Assembly (NCBI GenBank): GCA_903921455.1
Contig: CAIXPZ010000040.1
Location: 1-62,713, forward strand
DNA length: 62,713 bases
Direction: 5' to 3'
Source: an uncultured Verrucomicrobia subdivision 3 bacterium
GTDB lineage: Bacteria; Verrucomicrobiota; Verrucomicrobiae; Limisphaerales; UBA11358
Within the stretch, counting starts at the first letter, position 1. Each line of letters starts with the position of its first letter. Positions 24,051 through 33,500 of the stretch are shown here, in pieces. The notes beneath the pieces were generated by a model that saw nothing but the letters and a program-made list of their open reading frames with translations, was not told where the DNA came from and did not search any database. Made by a program: the position numbers and the translations under genes.

Positions 24051-24929
24051 ATGAAAATAAAATTGATTCTCGCAGTCGCACTGGCTGCATTATTCACCGC
24101 GCGTGCTGAAATGAAAACTTCCCTTCCCCTCTGGCCGGAAGGCGCCCCCGGCGCGCTCGGCACATCATCCAACGACATTCCCACGCTCACGCCGTATCTG
24201 CCAGACGGCACCAATGCCACAGGCGCAGCGATGGTGATCTGCCCCGGCGGCGGTTATGGCGGACTGGCGCCGCACGAAGGCGACGGTTATGCGCGTTGGC
24301 TGAACACCCATGGCGTGACATGCTTCGTCTTAAAATATCGTCTTGGATCACACGGCTACCGGCATCCGGCGATGCTTAACGATGCCGCGCGAGCGGTGCG
24401 CTGGGTGCGCGCTCACGCAGAGGAATACAAAATTGACACCCACCACGTCGGCATCATGGGTTCATCGGCGGGCGGGCATCTGGCCTCGACGCTGCTGACG
24501 CATTTCGACGGGGGCAACACGAATTCGAGCGATGTGGTGGAGCGGCAAAATTCGCGGCCGGATTTGGGAATCCTTTGTTACGCGGTCATCACGCTGGGCG
24601 AATTCACGCACAAGGGTTCGTTACACAATTTGCTCGGCACGAATCCTCCGCCCGAGCTGGTGCAATTGCTTTCCAACGAATTGCAGGTGACGCCAAACAC
24701 GCCACCCTGTTTTTTGTGGACGACGTTTGAAGACCAGGCGGTGCCGATGGAGAATACGATGCAATTTGCCGAAGCGCTGCGCAAAAATCATGTGCCGTTC
24801 GACCTGCATGTCTACCAAAAAGGCGGACATGGCATGGGCCTGGGCGACAAAAAGGATGCAAGCTCGCCACATCATCCGTGGGCGGCGGACTGCCTCTTCT
24901 GGCTGAAGCTGCAGAAGTTCGCGAACTGA
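24051..24929 (+). CDS. Secreted alpha/beta-hydrolase (acetyl-esterase-like)
   Basis: 292 residues from the ATG at 24051; the frame opens upstream inside the GH43 gene. The signal peptide is KIKLILAVALAALFTARA. Oxyanion-hole motif CPGGGYGGLAPHEG, nucleophile motif GSSAGGHLAS, acid in TFEDQAVP and His in KGGHGMG complete the triad. It is close to the BD-FAE/AXE group of carbohydrate esterases that remove acetyl groups from xylan or pectin. The link with GH43 suggests deacetylation of a plant polysaccharide. Ends 1 bp before the convergent nucleotidyltransferase gene. Confidence 0.8.
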   Translation: MKIKLILAVALAALFTARAEMKTSLPLWPEGAPGALGTSSNDIPTLTPYLPDGTNATGAAMVICPGGGYGGLAPHEGDGYARWLNTHGVTCFVLKYRLGSHGYRHPAMLNDAARAVRWVRAHAEEYKIDTHHVGIMGSSAGGHLASTLLTHFDGGNTNSSDVVERQNSRPDLGILCYAVITLGEFTHKGSLHNLLGTNPPPELVQLLSNELQVTPNTPPCFLWTTFEDQAVPMENTMQFAEALRKNHVPFDLHVYQKGGHGMGLGDKKDASSPHHPWAADCLFWLKLQKFAN

Positions 24930-24930
24930 A

Positions 24931-25749
24931 TCAGAAGCCGCGCAAGTCGGTGCTGCTGCGCTTGGGCAAGCCCGGTGCCGGTGTGCGCTTGAGCACCAGA
25001 TATTCGATGCCAAGTTCCCGGCAATATTCACGCTTGCCGCCTTTGTCGCCGTCCTCGTTGACGACGTAAATATCCGGCTTCAGACGGCGGATTTCCGGAT
25101 CGGCGTCCACCCAGCCGGAGCCGGTGGTGACGAGCGCCTGCTTCACATATTTGATTGAGCCAAGAACATAGCGACGCTCCTGCTCCGACAACAGGGGATG
25201 ACCCTCGCCCTTCAGCAACCGCACATTCGCATCGCTGCCAAGACAGACATAAAGGTCACCATAGGCGCAAGCCTCCTCCGTGAAACGAACGTGGCCGGAG
25301 TGAAACCAGTCGTAACAACCGGTAGCAACCACTTTTTTCCGCTCCGGGGCGGACGGCATCGGCGGCGGTTCAGGGAAACCTTTCAGTTCGTCCGCCGTGA
25401 AAACGCGATAGGCAATCCGGTTTTTGCGGGCAAAGGTTTCCCGTGCGGAATTAGCCAAAGCGACCACATCAGCCCAGATATCGGCATAAAAATTTTCCGG
25501 CAGCTGGTTAAAATCAGCCGTCACGTCCGCCGCAACGACTTTACTTACGTAGCGCACGGCGTTGAGAAAATAACTCCGCTCTGCCAGCGGGAACTTCGGC
25601 GCCTTGCCGTTGAGTTTTTCGAGCGCGGCATCCGGCCACAACAGAACAGTCAGTTCACCGAGCTTCGACGCTTCCTCGAGAAAGCGCAGGTCGTGAGATT
25701 TGAGGTCGTCAAATCCGCCGCTGACGATGACTTGCCTGGCGTTGCTCAT
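24931..25749 (-). CDS. Tandem cytidylyltransferase-like protein
   Basis: 272 residues formed by two related nucleotidylyltransferase domains. The C-terminal copy (about 138-272) has an intact CYDWFHSGHVRFTEEA (HxGH) motif and the RSSTDLRG motif equivalent to ISTTxI. The N-terminal copy (about 5-125) has GGFDDLKSHDLRFLEEA, where HxGH is degenerate, and no ISST-type motif. So one domain is probably catalytic and the other regulatory or structural. It overlaps the GH29 gene by 4 bp (ATGA-type coupling). Probable role: NMP transfer to a sugar- or polyol-phosphate; substrate unknown. Confidence 0.65.
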   Translation of the reverse strand: MSNARQVIVSGGFDDLKSHDLRFLEEASKLGELTVLLWPDAALEKLNGKAPKFPLAERSYFLNAVRYVSKVVAADVTADFNQLPENFYADIWADVVALANSARETFARKNRIAYRVFTADELKGFPEPPPMPSAPERKKVVATGCYDWFHSGHVRFTEEACAYGDLYVCLGSDANVRLLKGEGHPLLSEQERRYVLGSIKYVKQALVTTGSGWVDADPEIRRLKPDIYVVNEDGDKGGKREYCRELGIEYLVLKRTPAPGLPKRSSTDLRGF

Positions 25750-27377
25750 TGGATTTTCAAAGCGAAAGCGGTCTGGCCAGCAAATTTCTCCGGCAAAGAA
25801 ACGTGCAAGCCGGCTTCATCGCGGGTGAATTTCAATTTATTCCACCAACCGCCACCGACCAGGCGCACGCTGCTGATTTCGCCGAGCCAGCTGGTTGAGC
25901 CGACCGCCAGCGTCTTTACCGTGACTTTGCCGCCCTGGGGGATTTCCAGCACGATGGCATAAAGCGTTTTGCCGTCCTTGGACTGGGTAAAACGGATGTC
26001 CGCCGCCGAAAACGGTTTTTTCTGCACATCACTCTGGCCGTCAAAATGTCCCTTCTCAAACGTCTGGGCGGATGGACCTTCGCCATAAAGCTTCCACGGA
26101 CGCGTCGCGTAAATCGCCTCGCCGTTGACCTTCAGCCAAGCGCCGATCTCACTGACGATTTTGATTTCATCCGCATCCGGCTGACCATCGCGCTGGAGCG
26201 GCACGCTCAACATCAGATTGCCGTTTTTGCTCACAATGTCCGCGAGCATCCGGATCACCGAGGCGGCAGATTTGTATTGGTGCTTCTTGAAAATGTCCTG
26301 ATTGTAATGCCACGAACCGATGCAGGTGTCGGTCTGCCACGGCTGCGGCAAAATGCCTTCCGCCTTGCCGCGTTCGATGTCATAAACCATCGCCCGGCGC
26401 TGCATTTCGTTTAGCATCTTGTTGTTCATGACCGCCTCATTATGGCCGTGCAACTGGATGCTCGAATTGTAGAAGTGGGCGGCCAGATTGAGGCCAATAT
26501 CATCGGTAACGCCCCAAAACGGCAGCACGCTGTCATCGAAATAAATCTGGTCGGGATGATAATCATCCCAGAGCTGCCGGGTGCGCTTGAAAAATTTCTC
26601 CATATAGGCGGCATCAGGAATACTGCTACCCTTGGCCGGATCCCAGCGCCACTCCAACTTGGTGCCCGGCGGGTGGTTTTGGGCATAGAGATCCTGCGGG
26701 TCGAGCCCGTCCCACCAAAGACCTTTACCCGCCGCCCGGGTGAGCTTGCCATCGTAGGGCACGCCGGCCAACGGGCCATCTTTGTCCGCACCTTGAGCCG
26801 TTTCATACCATGACCAGGCGTGCGAAGCATGAACGCTCACGGCAAATCGAAGGCCGTTTTTGCGGGCGGCCCTGGCCCAGCCGCCAATCAAATCTTTCTG
26901 CGGACCGAGGGCAACGGAGTTCCACGGCTGATATTTGGAATCGAACAAGTCGAAGTTGTCGTGGTGATTGGCCAGCGCCATGAAATATTTCGCACCATTT
27001 TCCTTATAGAACTTGAGCAGCTGGTCGGGATTGAAATTGGCCGCCTTCCAGACGTGAATCACGTCCTTGAAACCATTGGTCGAAGGATGGCCATATTCCA
27101 CCAAGTGCGTTTTATAATCACCGTTGCCTTGAATATACATGCTGCGCGCATACCAGTCGCCGTGTTCCGGCTCGCATTGCGGACCCCAGTGAGCCCAGAT
27201 GCCAAACTTCGCGTCACGAAACCAGTCCGGCGTCTGGTAATTCGTCAGCGAATTCCAGTCCGGCTTGAACGGTCCGGCGGCAATCGGCGGCAGCTTCAGC
27301 AAATCGGTTTGGGCGACCGCCGAAGTGAGTGACAGGACCAGCAGTAGCGCGATGAAATGATTTCTGGATGGTTTCAC
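25746..27377 (-). CDS. Secreted alpha-L-fucosidase, GH29
   Basis: 543 residues from a GTG start, with a signal peptide (FIALLLVLSLTSAVAQ). GH29 signatures: FRDAKFGIWAHWGP, GAKYFMALANHHDNFDLFDS, and the nucleophile strand PDQIYFDDSVLPFWG. A C-terminal beta domain (about 440-543) is present. The enzyme removes terminal alpha-L-fucose (some GH29 members accept alpha-L-galactose) from glycans outside the cell or in the periplasm. It is 2 bp downstream of the GHMP kinase gene and overlaps the nucleotidylyltransferase gene, so the three form an operon that could salvage the released sugar. Confidence 0.88.
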   Translation of the reverse strand: MKPSRNHFIALLLVLSLTSAVAQTDLLKLPPIAAGPFKPDWNSLTNYQTPDWFRDAKFGIWAHWGPQCEPEHGDWYARSMYIQGNGDYKTHLVEYGHPSTNGFKDVIHVWKAANFNPDQLLKFYKENGAKYFMALANHHDNFDLFDSKYQPWNSVALGPQKDLIGGWARAARKNGLRFAVSVHASHAWSWYETAQGADKDGPLAGVPYDGKLTRAAGKGLWWDGLDPQDLYAQNHPPGTKLEWRWDPAKGSSIPDAAYMEKFFKRTRQLWDDYHPDQIYFDDSVLPFWGVTDDIGLNLAAHFYNSSIQLHGHNEAVMNNKMLNEMQRRAMVYDIERGKAEGILPQPWQTDTCIGSWHYNQDIFKKHQYKSAASVIRMLADIVSKNGNLMLSVPLQRDGQPDADEIKIVSEIGAWLKVNGEAIYATRPWKLYGEGPSAQTFEKGHFDGQSDVQKKPFSAADIRFTQSKDGKTLYAIVLEIPQGGKVTVKTLAVGSTSWLGEISSVRLVGGGWWNKLKFTRDEAGLHVSLPEKFAGQTAFALKIQ

Positions 27378-27379
27378 AA

Positions 27380-28174
27380 TTATTTCGGGGAGACACGAAC
27401 GTTGATTTTAAACGCGCCGGGAACCGGCTGATCGGAAACGACGATGAGATAACCGCCGCCGCAGCCGGAATACATCGCGCCGAGATACTGCTGCTGATAC
27501 GCCTTCAGAATCGGCAGCAAGTCCACGCGCAGCAGCGGATGCCGGACGACGCGCGGCAAAAGTTTTTCCCAGCATTGCATCGTGAGATTAAGCGACGCGC
27601 CGAGCGCCCTAGCGTCCATGTTCACGATGGCGTCGTAGCAGTCCTGACCGGATTGCCCGAGCTGGGCGACCCACTTGGGCGAAAGGTTTTTGATGCCCAG
27701 CGGGCTATAACCATCCGGACGCGGTTCCACGGGAATCAGATGCAAAACCCGGCTCAACCACCGCGCGACCCGGGGACGGTTGCACGACTCAATGTGCGAA
27801 GTGAAAACGCCGCCTTGAATTTTGAAATCATAATCGAGCCGGTTCACGCCCGGATAAATCAAGCCGATCATGTCCTGCGAACCGCTCGGCTCAGACTTGC
27901 CTTGATTCTCCGCAGCATAAAGCTCGCGCACCAATTCATCGGGGGGACGATTGGGCAGTTTACCTTTCCACAATCTCATTGCGATGGCGCGCGTGCCGCT
28001 GGCGATGCCGGAACGATCCATCGGCCGAAAATCCGGTTCAATTTGCACGACGACCATCGAGCCAGGCGGCCGGGGGTTGTGCTTGGAGACGAATGGCTGA
28101 TCAATCCAGCCGCCGGCAAGTTGCAGGCGGTTGGGAATGGAGCCGAGAAGTTGTTCCACAGGCGGAATTTTCAT
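27380..28174 (-). CDS. GHMP-family sugar kinase-like protein
   Basis: 264 residues from the ATG at 28174. An ATG at 28210 sits directly in the U-tract of a terminator and is less likely. GHMP features: PNRLQLAGGWIDQP (substrate motif 1), SGIASGTRAIA in the place of the GLGSSSA phosphate loop, EPSGSQDMIGL (catalytic Asp region as in galactokinase/HddA) and YSGCGGGYLIVV (motif 3). The phosphate loop is atypical, so activity needs testing. It is the first gene of the GHMP-GH29-nucleotidylyltransferase operon and might phosphorylate the released sugar at C1. Confidence 0.65.
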   Translation of the reverse strand: MKIPPVEQLLGSIPNRLQLAGGWIDQPFVSKHNPRPPGSMVVVQIEPDFRPMDRSGIASGTRAIAMRLWKGKLPNRPPDELVRELYAAENQGKSEPSGSQDMIGLIYPGVNRLDYDFKIQGGVFTSHIESCNRPRVARWLSRVLHLIPVEPRPDGYSPLGIKNLSPKWVAQLGQSGQDCYDAIVNMDARALGASLNLTMQCWEKLLPRVVRHPLLRVDLLPILKAYQQQYLGAMYSGCGGGYLIVVSDQPVPGAFKINVRVSPK

Positions 28175-28210
28175 TGGAAAGGAGTGAGACGATTCGAAAA
28201 CGTCGCACAT

Positions 28211-28241
28211 AAAAATTCCCCGGCTGGAATCCCAGCCGGGG
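28211..28241 (-). terminator. Intrinsic terminator after the epimerase gene
   Basis: A perfect 10-bp stem CCCCGGCTGG / CCAGCCGGGG (28218-28227 with 28232-28241) around a 4-nt loop is followed on the minus strand by AATTTTT. It lies between the epimerase stop and the GHMP kinase start, so the kinase operon may have its own promoter or be fed by read-through. Confidence 0.8.
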
Positions 28242-28255
28242 AGTCTGGAAGCTAA

Positions 28256-29305
28256 TCAGCCGATGCCCACGCGTTTGCCGGCCTTGCGGGCAATGTATTG
28301 GGTCTTGATCCACGCGTAGGTTTCTGCGAGACCTTTATTCAAGGTTGTGTTCGGCTCCCACTTGAGCACCTGCTTGATGAAGGTATTGTCGGAATTGCGT
28401 CCGGCCACGCCCTGCGGAGCATTCAAGTTGTAGGAACGCTTCATCTTCACGCCGGCGATCTTTTCCACCTTGCTGACGAGCGTGTTGATGGAAACAAGTT
28501 CGCTCGAACCAAGATTGATCGGCGTGGCGATGAGTTCATCACAATGCGTGATCATATCGATGCCCTTTACGCAGTCATCGATATACATGAAGCTGCGGGT
28601 CTGCTCGCCGTTGCCCCAGATGTTGATGCTCAAATCTTTTTTATCAATCCCCTCGATCACCTTGCGGCACATCGCCGCCGGCGCCTTTTCACGTCCGCCA
28701 TCCCAAGTGCCGTTCGGGCCATAGACATTGTGAAAGCGGGCGATGAAGGTCTTCATACCGCGTTCATGCCAATATTCCTGGCAAAACATTTCGGAAACCA
28801 ACTTTTCCCAGCCATAGCCGCGCTCGGCCATCGCGGGATACGCGTCGGATTCCTTCAACGCGCGAACTTTCGGGTCCTGCTGGAGCAGCGTGTTGTAGGC
28901 ACAGGCGGAACTGGAATAAAAATAACGGCGCGTGCCGGCCTTGTAAGCCGCCTCGACCATGTGGGTGTTGATGAGAATGGAGCGCAGACATTCCACGCGG
29001 AAGCGTTCGATGAAACCCATGCCGCCCATGTCCGCCGCGAGATTATAAACTTCAACCGCGCCCTCACAAACGCGATGGCAATTGGCCTCGAGGCTCACGT
29101 CGAGGCAAAGGTTGTCCACCCCGGGAACGTGGATATACCACTCATAAAGCGGCTTCTTGTCCACCGCGCGGAGGTTGGTGAAGCCTTTCTTTTTGAAATA
29201 GAGCGCAAGATTGCCGCCGATGAAACCGCCCGCGCCGGTGATGACGATCAAATCGTCCTTCTTCAGCGGGGCATCCTTTTCTACGATTCGTTTTGTTTGT
29301 TCCAT
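28256..29305 (-). CDS. GDP-mannose 3,5-epimerase
   Basis: 349 residues. Rossmann motif ITGAGGFIGGNLA, then NLAADMGGMGFI, SSSACAY, the catalytic YGWEK (YxxxK), FHNVYGPNGTWDGGREKAPAA and NGEQTRSFMYIDDCV. These segments match plant GDP-mannose 3',5'-epimerases almost residue for residue, and bacterial members are known in Verrucomicrobiota (Methylacidiphilum). It converts GDP-D-mannose to GDP-L-galactose and GDP-L-gulose. It heads the minus-strand sugar cluster, ending 82 bp before the GHMP kinase start with a terminator between them. Confidence 0.88.
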   Translation of the reverse strand: MEQTKRIVEKDAPLKKDDLIVITGAGGFIGGNLALYFKKKGFTNLRAVDKKPLYEWYIHVPGVDNLCLDVSLEANCHRVCEGAVEVYNLAADMGGMGFIERFRVECLRSILINTHMVEAAYKAGTRRYFYSSSACAYNTLLQQDPKVRALKESDAYPAMAERGYGWEKLVSEMFCQEYWHERGMKTFIARFHNVYGPNGTWDGGREKAPAAMCRKVIEGIDKKDLSINIWGNGEQTRSFMYIDDCVKGIDMITHCDELIATPINLGSSELVSINTLVSKVEKIAGVKMKRSYNLNAPQGVAGRNSDNTFIKQVLKWEPNTTLNKGLAETYAWIKTQYIARKAGKRVGIG

Positions 29306-29513
29306 AAATGTTTATCTTAATTATCAAACACGACAAGCCGGGTGGTGGCTTCGGTCAGAATGTTCAAGGATATTTTTAGCGGGTTTTCGCAAAAGGGGAA
29401 TGTCCACTTTTGACCAATGCATATCCATGTTTGACTTTTAGACACGGTGGGGGCTGGATCCGCACCACCACATTTCCTCGACAGCCGCCGGAAGCAAATT
29501 AAAATCCAGACCC

Positions 29514-30413
29514 ATGACTAAACCGACTTTACTCGTTCTCGCCGCCGGCATGGGCAGCCGCTACGGCGGCCTCAAACAGATTGACCCCGTCGGCCCCGCG
29601 GGCGAAACCATCATCGATTACTCCATATATGACGCGATGCGGGCCGGCTTCGGCAAGCTCGTGTTCGTGATCCGCAAGGACATTGAGCAGCAATTCCGCG
29701 AAATCATCGGCACGCGATTTGAGAAGCGCATCGCCGTGGAATACGCCTATCAGGAACTCGACAAGCTGCCGGCACCTTACACGCTGCCCGCCGGACGCAA
29801 CAAGCCGTGGGGCACGACGCATGCCATTTTGATGGCAGAAAACATCGTGAAAGAGCCGTTCGCGGCCATTAATGCGGATGATTTTTACGGCCAGCACGCC
29901 TACAAAGTGCTCGCGGAGCATCTCACTTCCGGCACGCCCGACTATGCGATGGTGGGCTTTATCCTGAAAAACACCTTATCCGCCCACGGCAGCGTGGCGC
30001 GCGGGGTTTCGCGGACGGACGCGAACAACTATCTTACTTCGATTGTGGAAATGACAAAAATCGAACCCGACGGCACGGGGGCGAAAAATACGGATGCCGA
30101 CGGCAAAATCACGAAGCTCACCGGCGACGAGGCGGTTTCGATGAATTTCTGGGGCTTTACGCCCGAGCTATTCCCGCAGATCAAGGTGGATTTTGAAAAT
30201 TTCCTGAAGAAATCCGGCGGTGAATTGAAATCCGAGAGCTTTATCCCCAGCACGGTCGGCAACCTCGTGAAGGCCGGCGCGGCGAAGGTCAAGGTGCTGC
30301 GCTCTGCGGACTCATGGTTCGGCGTGACGTATCGCGAAGACCGCCCGCAAGTCGTCGAGAGCATCCGGCAACTCATCGCGCAGGGCAAATATCCAGAGAA
30401 ACTCTGGACTTAA
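29514..30413 (+). CDS. Sugar-phosphate nucleotidyltransferase
   Basis: 299 residues. NTP-transferase signature LAAGMGSRYGGLKQIDPVGP at the N-terminus, KPWGTTHAILMAEN (about 99-112), and INADDFYG with the metal-binding Asp pair. The fold is the glucose-1-phosphate thymidylyl/uridylyltransferase type. It lies divergently from the epimerase gene across 208 bp, ends before a strong terminator, and probably supplies an NDP-sugar. Which nucleotide and sugar are used cannot be told from the sequence. Confidence 0.82.
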   Translation: MTKPTLLVLAAGMGSRYGGLKQIDPVGPAGETIIDYSIYDAMRAGFGKLVFVIRKDIEQQFREIIGTRFEKRIAVEYAYQELDKLPAPYTLPAGRNKPWGTTHAILMAENIVKEPFAAINADDFYGQHAYKVLAEHLTSGTPDYAMVGFILKNTLSAHGSVARGVSRTDANNYLTSIVEMTKIEPDGTGAKNTDADGKITKLTGDEAVSMNFWGFTPELFPQIKVDFENFLKKSGGELKSESFIPSTVGNLVKAGAAKVKVLRSADSWFGVTYREDRPQVVESIRQLIAQGKYPEKLWT

Positions 30414-30437
30414 GCCGATTTCCAATTAAGTTTTTTC

Positions 30438-30466
30438 AGGGTGGCTTTCGAGCCACCCTTTTTTTT
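30438..30466 (+). terminator. Intrinsic terminator after the nucleotidyltransferase
   Basis: A 9-bp stem AGGGTGGCT / AGCCACCCT around TTCG, followed by a run of T (30459-30466). It lies 24 bp after the stop codon and separates this gene from the lyase cluster. Confidence 0.9.
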
Positions 30467-30531
30467 ATCCGGCGTCACCAGTTCTGTGGATGGCAAGTTG
30501 AGCCAAAAAGGCGTAGTTTATCGCACTATCC

Positions 30532-33500
30532 ATGATAATACGCCGTTGCTTTCTAAGTTCCGTTTGGCTGCTGGTGCTGCTAGGATCCTCAGCTTGGGTG
30601 ATGACGAACACCAGCTACGCCAATAATCCCGGCGGCTTTACCACATTAGTGACGACATCCGTGACGACGGGCACGGAAACCGTGAACGGGCACGCGGATC
30701 GTTATCTCGACAATGGCATCCTGCACGTCGCCATCCAGAACAACGGCAGCGTGGATTCCATCAAATTCCTCAAACCCGGCAGCCCCGGCACGCCGGCGGC
30801 CAACGGCACGGAGACGGTCAGTCAGTCAGGCGTGAACTACGGCAATCACACGGCAATTTATTATTATTGGTATCCCGACGGCAACGGCGATGCGACTTAT
30901 CTGAACACGGTCACCGGCAGCACAAACATTGATATTGCCTATCTGCGCACTTACAACCCAGCGGCGAACAGCGTGGTCGCGGACGTGGAATTGCACTACG
31001 TCCTCGGCAAGGGCAATACGGGGCTATACTGCTACCTCATCATCCGCCATCCGGCGAGCTATGCGAGTTATGCGACGGATTTAAACATCAGCTTCATCCA
31101 GTGCATCTGGCCCACGGCTCATGACACTACGAATTTCCTCTGCGAGAACCAGTATCTGGACAACTACACAAAATATGGCCTGGCCACGAACGGCATCAAC
31201 CAAAGGCGGAACGGACAGCAGCCAAATTTCTGGGACAACTATCACACCCTCGCCGTGACGAATTTCCCGAAGGAAATCCAGCAATACACCAGCGGCGTGT
31301 TCGCGGGCAGCACCAACGGAAAATATTCCTTCACGCTCGATTATCCGAAGATCAGCACCTTCGGCATGGCCAGCGACACCAACCAAATCGGCCTCTGGTA
31401 TGTCTCCGGCGGGCACGAATATCAGAACAACGGCCCAACCGCGTGCGAATATGCCGGCGGTATCGGCGGTCTGATACTCTACGAGCCGCTTATCGCACAC
31501 TACGCCAACACCGGCCTTTCCGTCAGCAGCAACGCGAACTGGTCGAAGATTTACGGCCCGTGGCTGCTGTACTTCAACAGCCAGTCCAACGGCGCGGCGG
31601 CCTGGCTCGATTCCCAGAATCAGGCGCTCGCGGAAAAATCCGCGTGGCCTTATGCGTGGCTGACCAACTCGGTTTTTCAGGCGAAAAATCAGCGCGCCAC
31701 GATCAGCGGTAAACTCGTCATCAGCGATCCCCTGCGGCCGCAGGCGAACGCGGCGGGCGCGTGGGTCGGCGTGGCCACGCCGGACGATGGCACGGAAAAC
31801 GCCAGCGACAACTGGCAGTTTCAGTCCGACGGCTACCAGTTCTGGACGCAATGCGCGGCGGACGGCAGTTTCACGTTGCCACCGGTTACTACGTTCTCGC
31901 CCTACGGCGGCAACGCGACTTACAAGCTGTATGCCTACTGCGGCGGCACGAATGGTTCGGTCGGCGAATTTCAGACCGGGCCGTTCACCTTCGCCCCGGG
32001 CGCGGTCACGAACCTCGGCACGCTGACTTGGGAAGTTCCGCACGCGGGCAATTCGGTTGTCTGGGAAATCGGCTATCCCGACCGCACCGCCGCGAAATTC
32101 CGCCACGGTGATGAATACGGCATCCCCGGTCTGTGGCTGCGCTTCACGAATGAATTCTCCAATCCGCTGGAATATTACATCGCCAGCAACAACTGGGCGA
32201 CGGCGTTCAACTTCTGCCAGACGATTGATTTCATGTCCACCGCGCCGTGGAAATGGCATCTGAATTTCAACCTGCCGAGCGTAAAGCAGGGGACTTACTG
32301 GCTGAACATCGCCTACGCGGCGGCGGATTCGATCCAAGTCATTCGCGTCAACAACGACGCCGGCAGCGTTACCACGTTTCGTCCGGACAACGGCACGCCG
32401 AGCGGCGACACGTATCTGCGCCAGGGCGTCCACAGCAAATACACCGTGGCCCATGTGCCAATTCCTTCGACGCTGCTCAACGTCGGCGCGAACGTTATCA
32501 CGCTCGATCAGGAATATCATACCGATCACGGCCGCGTGAGCATGATGTATGACTACCTCGACTTAGAGTCGCCATTGCCGCAGTTGACGTGGCGCGGCGA
32601 CGGCGTGACGAACAAATGGGACCTCGGATTTTCGACGAATTGGTTCGACGGCACCGGGCCGGCGACCTACGTGGACTTGAGTTCCGTGGTTTTCGACGAC
32701 ACCGGCTCCAGCAGTCCTTCCGTATTTTTGGCCAGCCCGCTGGAACCCGGCTCGGTCACGGTGGACACCGATAAGGATTACACCTTCACTGGCGGTTCGC
32801 TGTTCGGACAGATTCCGCTGACCAAAACCGGCACCGGCACGTTGGCGCTGAACACCACCAATTTCTACACCGGCACCACCACGGTCAGCAACGGCGCGTT
32901 GCTGGTCAACGGCAGCCTCACCAGCCCCGTCACCGTGGTCAACGGACTGCTCGGCGGCAACGGCACCATCGCCGCCAACGTCGCGTCGTGGGATGGTGCG
33001 GCGCTCGCGCCTGGCAAAAGCGGCCTGCCCGGCACGTTGACCATCGCCAACACGCTAGCCTCGACGAATTCCTTCGACACCAACGGCGAAACGGTCGTCA
33101 ACTATTTCACCATCACGAACAATCTGGCACTGACCAACAACGACCTTTATTTCCACCTGTCGGCGCGCACGAACATCGGCAGCGGCACGAATGATTTGAT
33201 TCAACTCACCGGCGGCACGCTGACGCTGGCCGGGGTCAGCACGGTTCACCCGCAGTTGATCAATGGCTCGCTCACCAACGGCACCTACACGCTCATCACC
33301 GGCGGCAGCGCCACGATCGGTTCCGCCGCCAACCTCGCCTGGGGCGGCGCCAGCGGCCCCATGCGGCAAAGCTACACGCTGGACACCTCGGTTCCCGGCA
33401 CCGTGCTGTTGCGCGTGACGAACAATGTCGGCGTGCCGCCGCTCTCAACGGCGTCGCTCATCTGGCGCGGCACGAACGGAAATAACTGGGACTTGGCCAC

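Noticed and set aside
28298..29320. 340-residue plus-strand ORF opposite the epimerase
   Set aside because: Antisense to a strongly conserved GDP-mannose 3,5-epimerase.
31081..32529. 482-residue minus-strand ORF inside the first PL4 gene
   Set aside because: Antisense shadow of the fn3_3 and CBM-like domains, Arg/Val-rich, with no motif.
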